64,000 bases of DNA. Origin: Zoroaster sp. YZ-2022. Taxonomy: Eukaryota; Echinodermata; Asteroidea; Forcipulatida; Zoroasteridae. The stretch lies in the NCBI GenBank assembly GCA_029582265.1, contig CM055817.1:26282258-26346257 (forward strand), given 5' to 3'. Position 1 is the stretch's first letter. Every line of letters begins with the position of its first letter. The position numbers and the translations under genes are program-made. The notes under the pieces are model-generated. The model worked only from the letters and a program-made list of their open reading frames with translations. It had not been told where the DNA came from and made no database searches. Below are positions 1 to 10,773 of this stretch, piece after piece.

Positions 1-600
1 AGAGAAACTATGAACAAAATAATTTAACATATGTTCAGGAATGTTTTTGTTTTTGTTTTGTTTTGTTTGTTTGATTGTTTGTTTGTTTGTTTGTTTTTCG
101 GGGTCAGTTTGACTTTTTACCGCGGCTGCTATGAACAAAATAATTCAACATATGTTCAGGAATGTGTTTTTTGTGTCACGGCCAGTTTATTTTCTTCCTT
201 TTCGCGTTGGTAGTGATATGACTACGTAGTCATATCAGTAATTACGAACCGTTTCGCCATGTTTTGGATGGTATTTGTTAAATGCCCATTAAGGTAATCT
301 GATTGGATGAAACGAGATCATGGGAGAACATGAACATGTAGTAAAACAATCAAAGTAGCGCGTATGTTCGTCACGTGGCAGCTGTTGGTTGGGGCTATTG
401 CCACGTGCGACTCGACAAAAGGCTACCTTGGGGTAGGGGCACCAATGATAGCTATTTTGTATCAATTATAGTGAAGACTCAGTGTGTCTTTTTATAAACA
501 AATATTATTATAAACAAATACAGGATACACTACTGAAAGTGTCAGTTGAACTGAACCTGTTCAAAATAAACGGTTGACACCCAACATCGAGGGGAGGGGG
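1..600. repeat. left-edge noncoding DNA with a short direct repeat
   Basis: No gene is seen here. A segment of about 37 bp beginning CTATGAACAAAATAAT occurs at 8-44 and again at 129-165, with a T/G-rich simple stretch between. The small open frame at 31-213 is mostly Phe/Val/Cys from this T/G-rich DNA and is not credible as a gene. Confidence 0.5.
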
Positions 601-659
601 GTTCTAAAGAATAGTAAGAACAAGTCAAAATATTTGAACGTGATTGGTTAAACACTTAC

Positions 660-2262
660 CCGAACAATTGAGCCATTTTCTAATCTCTTCTGGATCATCG
701 CTGTACATAAACGTGTCAAAGTATTTCACGCTGAAAGGTCGACATGGTGTACGTGTGCTAACACCACCAACATGAAGTTTAGTGCACTGGCAAGGGTCCT
801 CCACCGGGATGACCCAGCGATAACGATTGTTCATATCGGGATCCGGTTCCTGGCTTATTGTACATATAATCGCTGCATGACAGAATACAATGAACGCAAT
901 TAAAATCATAATAATCATAATAATCATAATAATCAAAATAATCATAATAATCATAATAATCATAATAATAATAATAATCATCATCATCACCATCATCACT
1001 ATCACCACCACCACCAAAATATATAAAATTGTATTGTTTTTAAAATCATGTTGATATACAATATTTTATATCACACACTGCAATCGTCCCTTTCTTTGTC
1101 CTATTTCATTCTCCTTGCAAACGGGGACCCTATTGTTTCTTATTGTGATAGCACTCATGGACCTATTGTCCTTTTTGTTATATGTCCCCAGTTTAAATGT
1201 CTACACAAACTCACACACATCCACACACCCACTTTTGTTTATGGTGTATACCGAGGACCTCCCCTCTATTGTGATAGCAACCTGGGACTATTGTTCTCCA
1301 TTGGGAAAAAAAACTGTACCTTTTGTTATTTTAAGTCCTTGGTTTGAATGCCTACAGAAACTCACCGTCTTTTAAATAAAAAGTGAGGTTAAACAATAAC
1401 CTTATCTAATAATATACAGCATATATAGCTCACATTTGTATTGAGCCTAATAAATACATTTGCAATTTATTTATTTTTTTTGGGGGGGGGAGTTGGAAAA
1501 TGGTAGAAAATCTAACAAAAAATAAACAGAAGAGGAAAAAATCGATTATAGTCAAAACCAGTGTAAAAGGAACAAAAGGCGAGCAAGCATATCACCCTAG
1601 CCCTTTTCTCACTATTTCCTGCACATACCCGTGTAACTGATGACTCATCTACCCTGATTAGTACTGATGCGGAGATTAATTCCACACCGGCAACTTTAAC
1701 CCATAGATTTAGGTAACCCGCTCATTAGTGGGGTTTTCGTGTCGCGGCATGTTAAGACTTGGTCACGGGATCATAATTGTGCAGTGTGAATATGGTTTGT
1801 TCTACTCCGTGTTTGTATCGAACCCTGCTCATTATGTAAAGCTCTGGGTTAAGTTGCCGGTGTGGAATTAATCTCCGCATCAGTACCAACATTAAGTGGG
1901 ATGTGGAGACAAGTACACATTATGATTCACAATATCTCTACTGCATGTGTCAGTTCATACATTATAAAGTAAACAAACATGTGTGAAAAACAAACTGCAA
2001 ACAATTCACGTAATCTAGAAAGTGAAACGGCTGTATAGTGGAATAAGACGCAATGGTATCTACAATTGGGCATAATATGAAATTGTTATATAAAATTATT
2101 ATCAAAGATTCCAGTTCCAAGTCTGCTCAATAAATAAACGAATCACGCGTTGCAGCAGTAGAATATACTGTAATATACATTTTAAACGTTTAATTTACCT
2201 TCGATATAACATGCAAGCAGAACAGGCGAAAGACCAATCAGCATTTGGACAAGCGTCGGCAT
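660..2262 (-). CDS. gene D: secreted protein, paralogue of genes A-C, 5' two exons only (rest off window)
   Basis: Two exons are visible. Exon 1 (2262-2199) begins with ATG and codes 21 residues, a typical signal peptide (MPTLVQMLIGLSPVLLACYI, then E), ending in phase 1 at a GAAG|GTAAAT donor. Exon 2 (872-660) follows a TGCAG acceptor and codes 71 residues with the family signature EPDP..NN.YRW.IPVEDPCQC, then a TPCR block and a terminal KWLNC, ending in phase 1 at GG|GTAAGT. Exon lengths (64 and 213) match or nearly match those of paralogues A, B and C (64 and 210), which supports both calls. Remaining exons would lie below position 1. Exon 1 is too short to show as an open frame; I found it by looking for a phase-1 signal exon upstream. 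This is the most diverged of the four copies. Function unknown; the product is predicted to be secreted and disulfide-bonded. Confidence 0.7.
898..1016. repeat. ATA/ATC trinucleotide microsatellite in intron 1 of gene D
   Basis: A run of AATCATAAT-type units grading into CATCAT and CACCAC triplets just upstream (in gene sense) of the exon 2 acceptor of gene D. The Met/Ile-rich frame across it is a by-product of the repeat. Confidence 0.85.
1110..1370. repeat. two imperfect tandem units
   Basis: Phrases such as CTATTGTGATAGCA, CCTATTGTCCTTTT and ACAAACTCACAC recur at roughly 140 bp spacing (about 1128-1215 and 1262-1365). Open frames here on the plus strand are not supported by any family resemblance. 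Confidence 0.4.
1662..1885. mobile_element. MITE with about 41 bp terminal inverted repeats
   Basis: The left arm 1662-1703 and the right arm 1845-1885 are inverted copies of each other, differing by one inserted T. The termini read TACTGATGCGGAGATTAATT and its complement. The outer TA on each side could be a TA target duplication, as for Tc1/mariner-type MITEs. The 140 bp core has no coding potential. It sits inside intron 1 of gene D. Confidence 0.8.
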
Positions 2263-2269
2263 CTTTGAT

Positions 2270-2730
2270 GTAAGCCCAAAGCTCTAACCACATTTGTCAG
2301 CTCTAACCACAGTTGTGGCTAACGAGGCAACCATCAAGCGTCCTAGCTTCCAACTGATTCGAGTGGGCGTTCTCCACCCTAGATATTACTCATCACAAGG
2401 CTTATAATTACATACACAAGGCCAAACAGCTAACTGCGTATTGCACTAATCTTAACCAAAGTACACAGGCTAATGACATTTGAGATTGCTTGATGTAGTT
2501 AATTGCTTGATGTAGTTAATTGCTTTAAACAATATTATTTATCCAAACTGATATGTTATATACCATTAAAATGGGGACTGGTCTACAGGTAAATTATATA
2601 GTAGAACATAAACATTGAATTGTATTAACAAAGAGTGGCAGCGGTATGTTGGCAAATAGTAGACCAGTAAAATTACATATAATTTTGTAATCATTAGAAA
2701 TGAATAACTAAACGAATAAATAAATTAAAA
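2270..2730. other. noncoding DNA upstream of gene D
   Basis: AT-rich DNA upstream of the gene D start codon. It has a short tandem repeat (TTGCTTGATGTAGTTAA twice, about 2486-2522) and no convincing gene. Promoter elements of gene D would lie here, but no clear TATA box was identified. Confidence 0.4.
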
Positions 2731-2937
<207 letters not shown>

Positions 2938-3021
2938 CAAATAATACAAAAATACAAAAATTTAAAAATTTTTAAAATAAAAACAAATTAAAAAAATTAA
3001 ATATAAACAAAAAACAAATCT

Positions 3022-3055
<34 letters not shown>

Positions 3056-3315
3056 GCAGTTTACAGAGAACTCATATAAATCTCGGTATCAAAAACAACT
3101 TTGATTCAATTTATAAATGAGTAATGGGAAGGTAAAGCAATACAAACGTTTTCTAAAATCTTGAAATTATTGGCAATAATAACCTTTCATAAAACCGACA
3201 GCATCTGATTCTAAATTATGCATAGGCATGGTTAATACAGCCATCAGTTGCACACAAGAACGTTAATTAAAGTGGTGGTTGGATATCGTTCATAATAATG
3301 ACGAAATTGCCCACC

Positions 3316-3860
3316 CTCAACGAACATCTCTTTGACTTGATACCAAATCCTCTGATTGTAAACTGTGTTGAAATAATTTTATAATCAGTTTATTTCCGAA
3401 GGTTGCCAATTTGGGAGCCATTCTGAGCAAATCTGCCGTATATTGAATCGCCAATTGTGTGAATTTAGCTGTCTTGAAAACTTTGTTGCGTACTCGAGGC
3501 TTATTTTGATCAGCATGGCTATCGCTGTAACCATCAACGAACGTCTCTATGTCTCGATATCAAATCCTCTGATTGCAAATCGTCTTGAAATAATTTTACA
3601 ATCAGCTTATTTCTGAAGGTTGCCATTTTGGTAGCCATTCTGAGCAAATCTGCCGTATATTTAATCGCCAATTGTGTGAATCTAGTTGTCTTGGAAACTT
3701 TATTGCGTACTTGAGGCTTATTTTGATCAGCATAAGGCATGGCTATCGCTGTAACCATCAACGAACGTCTCTGTGTCTCGATATCAAACCCTCTGATTGC
3801 AAATCGTCTTGAAATAATTTTACAATCAGCTTATTTCTGAAATTTCTGAGCAGATCTGAT
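3316..3860. repeat. tandem repeat, unit about 230 bp
   Basis: Two full units and a partial third. Phrases such as AACGAACGTCTCT, TCGATATCAAATCCTCTGAT, AGCAAATCTGCCGTATAT and CGCCAATTGTGTGAAT recur at about 230 bp spacing. No coding function is apparent. Confidence 0.8.
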
Positions 3861-3975
3861 ACAGAATGTATGCATGTATAAAGCTCTGTGCTGCTGTACT
3901 CAACGCTACAGTGGCTATCAAACACAACAACTCCTGGGTGAAAATAGGTGAAAATAAACTAAGGACTGAAAAGCG

Positions 3976-4068
3976 CCACGGCCATGGCCAGGATTCGAAC
4001 CCACATTAGGACGTCTCTGCCATCAGAACACGTTTCTGATGCGCCGCTCGGCCATGACACTGAATGTG
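3976..4068 (-). mobile_element. tRNA-derived SINE fragment
   Basis: The minus strand reads TGGCCGAGCGG (class II tRNA-like box A), and further on GTGGGTTCGAATCC (box B / T-arm). The 5' part resembles tRNA-Leu/Ser. The match to the SINE units at 62385-62525 and 62690-62845 argues for a SINE rather than a functional tRNA gene. Confidence 0.6.
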
Positions 4069-4775
4069 TGGTCCATCTTACATTAACGGTTGACGTTCAA
4101 GTGACCGCTAATTACATGTTAAAGTTATTCATTAGTGGGACAATGATGAATAGGGAGCTGCCTCAGATGGCTGCACTAAGTTGTATGGGCAACCGGTTCA
4201 ATATGGCGGGTCTGCTGCATACTGCAATCTGATGGTGTATGACGGTCTCCTGACTCATCGTCAGATAGAAAGTGAACCGACAGAAGTGTGGACGAGCTGG
4301 CGATTGAACAAGAACGGATGGACGTGATGGCGTCTCCTCCATCGTCGTTCCCCATTACAATATGAGGACGAGGCGGCCAAGGACACAAGTCTATGCTGAT
4401 CGATAAGTCTGATAGAGTTAAATACAAAAGAAAATACAATTTAATTCAAAGTGACCGAGCGGAAATGAGCAGTAATTACCGCATACAAGGGCGGTAAGTA
4501 CTGACTGCATAGTCTCCTTGTGAGCCATTAGCGATAAAAGAGCAATATTAAACACAAGGCTAATTTTGAAAACGTCGATGGTCTTGTTTGAAATCTGAGG
4601 AGAATGTAGCCTTTACACAATGAGCGCTCAGCATCCCAGATATAAATAGACTACGCACCGAAAAGCAGCTTGTAACGAGCGCCTTCGCCAGCGCATTCGG
4701 CTGATATGGTTTTGCCTCTGACCTGGCCCCATAGACCAATAGATAATTGAGATAAGTGGACCGCCCACCAACATA

Positions 4776-4936
4776 GGGCTGGTTAGCTCAGCCAGTTTTT
4801 CTTTGCTCACTTCACTTCATATATATATAAAGGGAAGCGAGCAAAGAAAAATTTACTGATGTCGGACTTGAACCCGCCGCGACCTCTCGAATACCGTACG
4901 AGCGCTCTACCAACTGAGCTAACCAGCCCCTATGGG
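4776..4936 (-). mobile_element. tRNA-derived SINEs, one full and one truncated copy in inverted orientation
   Basis: On the minus strand, 4936-4855 reads GGGGCTGGTTAGCTCAGTTG, then GTAGAGCGC and GGTTCAAGTCC: a complete box A and box B of a tRNA-Thr-like head, followed by a short tail ending TTTTTCTTTGCTC. A plus-strand fragment of the same head fused to the same tail lies at 4776-4810. The element at 54300-54390 has the same head and tail. The anticodon arm is poor, so this is a SINE and not a functional tRNA. Confidence 0.65.
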
Positions 4937-5459
4937 GCCAGGTCAGAGGCCAAACCATGATATAGAGCGATGAGATATTCTTTTGCAAGGTCTCATAAAG
5001 AAACTGGTTTTTAATTTCCTGCATAACTACGTTTGCTTTTTTTTAAATCAGTATTATCAGAACGAACACAGATACCTGGCAGAGCGACGACAAAGGATTT
5101 GATAGTTTTAATAAGCCAACCTGAAAGGAAAAAAACAATTAAGTTACTGCATGAATTTTTGGAGGCAGTTTGTGCATTGTCACGTCTAGCAACATCTACA
5201 ACAAAGTCGTTGCAAGCGTAATGTTGCTATAATTAACTATTATAATTATTGTAAGCTTGTAGCTGTTACACTGAATTTAATGAAATGCAAACTAAGGGTC
5301 ACTTTAGTAGGCATTTAACAGAACGTGTTTATCCACAGTTCCACAATTTAATTTTAAATTAAACGCCGTTTATTATTATTGATGGTTTGTTAAAAACTGA
5401 CAAAGTAGCCGGTATGCTCTTAAACAAAACACTATAAAAAGTTACGAATTTACATTGTT

Positions 5460-5645
5460 CCTTAAAAGCTGTTATCGTCCTCAGGAGAATGCATCAGAGC
5501 ATACTGATCGAAACGTCGAGTTGTAACCTCCAGTTCTTTTCAGAAATAATTACTACTCAATTGAGAATTTCACATGGTGTCACTGCAATTAGTCTTACTT
5601 ATCCTCTTCACCATCCATGCAAAGCTGCAAGTTTTACCTAGTTCC
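5460..5645 (+). mobile_element. Penelope-like element 3'-end fragment
   Basis: This carries CTCAGGAGAATGCATCAGAG, then ACTGATCGAAACGTCGAGTT, then the conserved tail through CAATTGAGAATTTCACATGG to the end near CATGCAAAGCTGCAAG. The same sequence follows a GIY-YIG-type coding end at 21445-22085, which identifies the family. Confidence 0.6.
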
Positions 5646-6345
5646 TTAAAAGCGTTGAATTGCCCATCTAAAAACACACGTTCGTAACTAAAGGAGAAGG
5701 GGAGCGCGGGTGGAATTATATGCCGAAAGTTGGATGAGCACATGAATTTGTTACCAAACTTAAGCAGAAGATTAAGCCGTCTGGATTCTAAAGAAGAAAT
5801 ATTGAGCCTATCGAGAGCATAGGAATAAGTTTAACATTTGTTGTAAACAATTATGATACAGCAGGCACGCTTCTAAACACGTTCTATTGAGTTGGTTTGA
5901 TCAAGACAAATTGATGTGTGCCATACTTGGCAAAACTACTCCAGAACTATTTGATGTAGCAACTAAATACTGTGAGTATATCAGTTATAGGATCTTTAGC
6001 TTTCTATGTATACACAAAGTATATAACCTGCAAGAAGCATTCGAGACAATCTCAGTAATGTGCGAGTTTCACATTCTGCAAAGATTTTCAAAGGTTTGTT
6101 TTTTATATTTTCTTCAGTAGTGATTGATGCTTTGCAGAAAATCACCCATCACTTACCTTTTGACGGTCATTATACCAACGTACAGCTTATAATTAGCTAA
6201 AAATAACCTAATTCCCCTTTTATAAAGAAGTCACGTGACTTTGGGGCTCTTGAGGCAGATTAACCTATTGTCGAGACCAAAAAGGATATGATTTTGTAAC
6301 ATTCTCATGTTCAAAACTATGGGAAACCAAGCAGTAAGATAAGTC
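5646..6345. other. noncoding DNA
   Basis: No gene, RNA or clear repeat was recognised. A 77-residue open frame at 5887-6120 has no family resemblance and no start context worth noting. Confidence 0.35.
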
Positions 6346-6349
6346 AGTG

Positions 6350-6685
6350 TTGTAGTCGAGACCAAGACCGAGACCTGGTGCTCCAAGACCGAGACCAAGA
6401 CAGACCCAACAGTCCTTGACTAAGACCGAAACCTAATAGTCCGAGTCCGATACCAAAGACTGAGACCAAACAGTCGGAGACTGAGACCAGGACCAAGACC
6501 CAACAGTCCGTGACCGTGACCAAGACCAAGAGCGAGACCCAACATTCTGACACCGCGATCAAGACGAAGACTGAGACCAAGACCCAACAGTGCGAGACCA
6601 GGACCAAGACCCAAACAGTCCGCAACCGTGACCAAGACCAAAACCGAAAGCCAACAGTCCGAGATTGAAACCGAGACCCAATAGA
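6350..6685. repeat. degenerate GACCAAGACC minisatellite
   Basis: Irregular repetition of GAGACC, AAGACC and CAACAGTCCG words. Both strands have long open frames of low complexity because the period is a multiple of three in places. No real coding signal. Confidence 0.8.
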
Positions 6686-6889
6686 TACACGGTTGTGTGC
6701 TTACAATGAAGCCTCTGACTAAATTGCAACAGTCATAAAACCATTCATCGTAATATGTACATAAAGAACTATAGCTTCACCATATTATGTGCATTCCGTC
6801 ATTGAAGCAACTGGCTAAATTGCAACACTCATAAACCATACATTGCAATGTGAACAGAAACAACTAGCTTCTCCTTTGTACATGCATTC

Positions 6890-9800
6890 CACTATTGTGA
6901 GTTCCCTCTGTGGTCATTCAGTATTTGGAGTGACAACATGGCGCTGTATGGCTTCACCAATACTGTGTTTACAAGCTTTCATGACATTATTATTAGAATC
7001 GTTTCATTTATAATGTACACATTTCTGGTAATCAAACAAAGTATTCCTAAAATACACATTCACCACAAGTCAGCTTTTCTTCAAGTCTATCTGGCCTGGA
7101 CATGTCATAGCCTAGATGCTGGATGCACGTGGTATTCTACTGTTGTTTAGTTTTTATTAAATCCACTTCCTGGTGACGCCTTTACAAAAATGTTGTACAA
7201 ATTTTGTAAAAACACCATCGATAAACATAACAGTTGTCATTTGTTTGTCAGTGAATTCAACAAAAGCTGTTAATGTGTCAGTTTTGGTCTCAAACACAAA
7301 AGTGGGTATGGCGCCCTCCAGAGGTGATCTTGGTGACAATACATTATTGCAACATGATATCTTATCAGATAGATCGTGATGCACTTAAAAACCCTACGAA
7401 GTATCATGAGACTCTGCTGAAGATTGATGTATAAAACTCATGTCAGACAGGGTTGATAAGGGGAGATCATATCCTCCAATGTATGGCTTATAAGTTTTCC
7501 TAGTAACAATTTTTTCTCCAGAAAAAACTATTGTTTCAAAAGTAATTATGACATCCAGTGAAAACGTTGGCGAATAATATTGCCATCCATTACGTAAACA
7601 CTTAATTCATTGTTGATAACTGCATACATACATTCAAGTTGACAGAAATGATGACCAATATGAAGGTTTCTAATTATATGCACTAAGTTGAATACAAACA
7701 ATTGTACGCCTTATTTCACTGACATAATACTACAAAGGGAAACTGTTTGACTATTCCTGCATACAATTTAATTTAAGCATTCTCAAGAAAAACAAGCAAG
7801 GTGGTATAACTCTATTTTCAAAACATGACGTCACTTTAAACGGGCCTATGAAATGCAATTGCTTAGCCTTCCTTGACATTATTTTAAGTTGTTATGTTAC
7901 TAATGCCAGGTAGAGCCAGTGTATTAGTAATATCAGAGGATGTTATAACCAATTGATCAGTGTTTACGTATGTATAAGGAGCAATACAATAGAAGTATGG
8001 AATGTATGTTCAGTCTTACATATACAAATAGCACTTATCGGAAAGTGTAAATGTAGTTTCTTACATATTAATGATTGCTAAATTAGACTTAAAGCGAACA
8101 ATGCTATTAATTTCAAAATGAAAAAAAAGAGGGTAACGTTACAAATGTAAAATATTACTTGTACATAAACTAGCTACGAAAATGCTCTGACGGATTGTTA
8201 TTTTAACAAACATCTAGATATCTAATCACTGTCTCATAGTAAGATAAAACTGGTTTTAAAATACATTACGTAGCAACTTATACATCAGTTGACATATACC
8301 ACTGTTGAATGTCAAACATCTAATGTTTGCTATTCGATTTGGAGCTCAATAAATTGTTTTTATTGTTTGTCCAATAGTTGATCAGGTCTACGATCTCAAA
8401 GCTTTGTGCAATCTGACCACTATATCTCGATCGATAGCGAAATATTTAAAACATTCATAATGTATTTATTTCAATATGAAATCCATTCTAAAGTATTGAT
8501 TGTTAAGAAAGCATTATAAAATATATCCCCACGATATATACTGAAACACTGAATACATTCATATATGTGATGTATTTATTTAAACAGAACACCTAATTCG
8601 TACATGACTGTTAATGTTTACATACGTATTATTATGAAATCAAATTAGTTTGTATCAAAGTGTAACCATGTTTTGTCTCGTCTTTTTTGCATTCTTCAAA
8701 GCACTACTTTAGAATAGAGGTTTTAACATCATCTATTGGTAAGCAAACTCATTATTATACAATGTCTGATTTGTTCTAAAATAACTGTTTTACGAAAGAC
8801 TGGTATACTACATGGACTGAACAACTCTAAAACCATTTTCACAGTACAAGCATCGCCTCAATAAATGCAATACATTTACAGTTTTAAAGTCCAACAAAAC
8901 AGACGCTACTGCATTTTGTTATTACCAGATTATCAAATCAACGAACTATTATCTAAAAGCTTACACGGTGTTTAGTTAGTACATCTACCATTCATTCTGA
9001 ACATTGTTTTTGTCTGAAGTGCTTTCATCTTAGAGAAAAGCTACAATTATGCAATTTTTTGTAAAACATGTAACAGGTTTTCATTGTTTTTTCTCAAAAA
9101 CATGAACACGTATTGTGATTAAATGTTCACACTTTAGTTAACATTACATATTTTCTTTTCTTTATAATTAAACCATAGTTTTGAAATGAACGTACATCAC
9201 AGAGTTCTAGTGTTAATTCTGCCATTTAACATTGCAAACAGAGAGTATCCTGCCAACACGAAAGTGTTAAAATAACACCAGATGGGTCAACTTTATTCTT
9301 CCACGGTGGTTTTTTTTGGCGACTTGCCCATTATTAACACCAGCGGTGTAATTGTTAACACCGTAGCTTTGACAGTGTACATATTGTAATGCTAAGTAGG
9401 CCTAATTATATGTATTGAATTGTCAAATTATATTATTTTTAACATGCAGGTACAATAACTGTATTATACAATACCTAGATGTTAACAAGTTTGTTGTTTG
9501 TCATAGGAAATATCGATATTACTTATACCCTGTTAGTGTAAAAGGGAAAAAAGTACAACATTGGTAACAACCTGATAACACAAATAACCCGTTATTATCC
9601 AAAAGCTAACTTCATGTCAAGTTGGTAAATGTTCCAATCATCATAAACAAATAATGATTTGAAGAAAAAAATATTTGAAAAAAAAGTGAAATGCTGAATT
9701 ATCAAGTTGGCATCTGGAAATTTTGTCAAAAATATAAAAACAGAATAAAAGGAAATCGTTTTTATCGTTTTCTCAGAAAAGGGAGCATCTGTTATGACTA

Positions 9801-10770
9801 AACTTTCACAGATTAGTTGTATTTCTTGAAACTAGATAAATTATTTATTTATTTTGTTTCGTTTCACGAACTAACAATAACCGCAATTAACTGTAGATAT
9901 ATACACTTTGAGCATCGTGAAGAAATTATGTTCACGAAGTGACACTCGAGTTTATACAATGTAATACCATCAGTCTATTCGCTCTGTTTGTTCACACCGG
10001 TGTATACTGGTGTAATTAATTAGACCCAGTGTCTTGATCATAGCCTTTTGGGCGTCAAGTCAGCGTTGTGCGTACACTCCATGTGGCTATTATATAGCAA
10101 TTCCGCGCTGGTGTACCTCCGTCAGCCAATGATCGAACATCATCTGCCAAATACGCCCAACCTAATGCACTACTGCGACCCTTCGATGACAGTGACCTAA
10201 CAACAATCGTGTAGTCTTAACAGCTCATGTACGCTGCACATTACATGCATGGAGACATTATGCAAGTCTGCCATAACCCAGTCCACGGCATTGTACTCAA
10301 TATGTACACACACACTACGTGCACAGTAACGAGTTTTACTACCCTGCTCTAGGACATCATGGGATTAGGTGCTCTGTGCCGGAAGGTATTTCATAAAACT
10401 AGACGCAATCTTAAACTAGACGTGGGTGAATTCGCTACAGGCCTATGCCTACAGCGCAAAAAAGAATACAAGGATGTCACTTCGTCAAATGGAACACACG
10501 CTTTGTTTACAGTTTGCGTTTTCACGAACTGATACATGTTTGCTCGTTCTATTAATACTTTCCTATTAAAACGTGAAAGAGTCAAAAACAAAATTCAATC
10601 GTTCAAAAGTTTGTAAAAGGGAGAAAGCCTATTTCAAAATAGGCAACTTGGGTAGTTGAGTGTCACTTCCTGGCATCGGCGACAATTTGATATCAAATAC
10701 CAATATTGTATTTTCCTATACCGTGACTGCATCGTACCAGCGACCATCATCACAAACAGTCGATGTTGAC
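6890..10770. repeat. intergenic DNA of duplication unit A (downstream of gene A)
   Basis: This is the 3' flank of gene A and carries no gene that I can support. Parts recur downstream of gene B: 7306-7860 matches about 20281-20760 and 8220-8400 matches about 22630-22810 (shared GTCAAACATCTAATGTTTG). 6890-7860 also matches a third copy at about 59850-61300 (shared GAGATCATATCCTCCAATGT). These matches help define the duplication boundaries. Confidence 0.65.
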
Positions 10771-10773
10771 ACA

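Noticed and set aside
3534..3761. 75-residue frame on the minus strand
   Set aside because: It lies within the 230 bp tandem repeat and differs between units without codon-level conservation.
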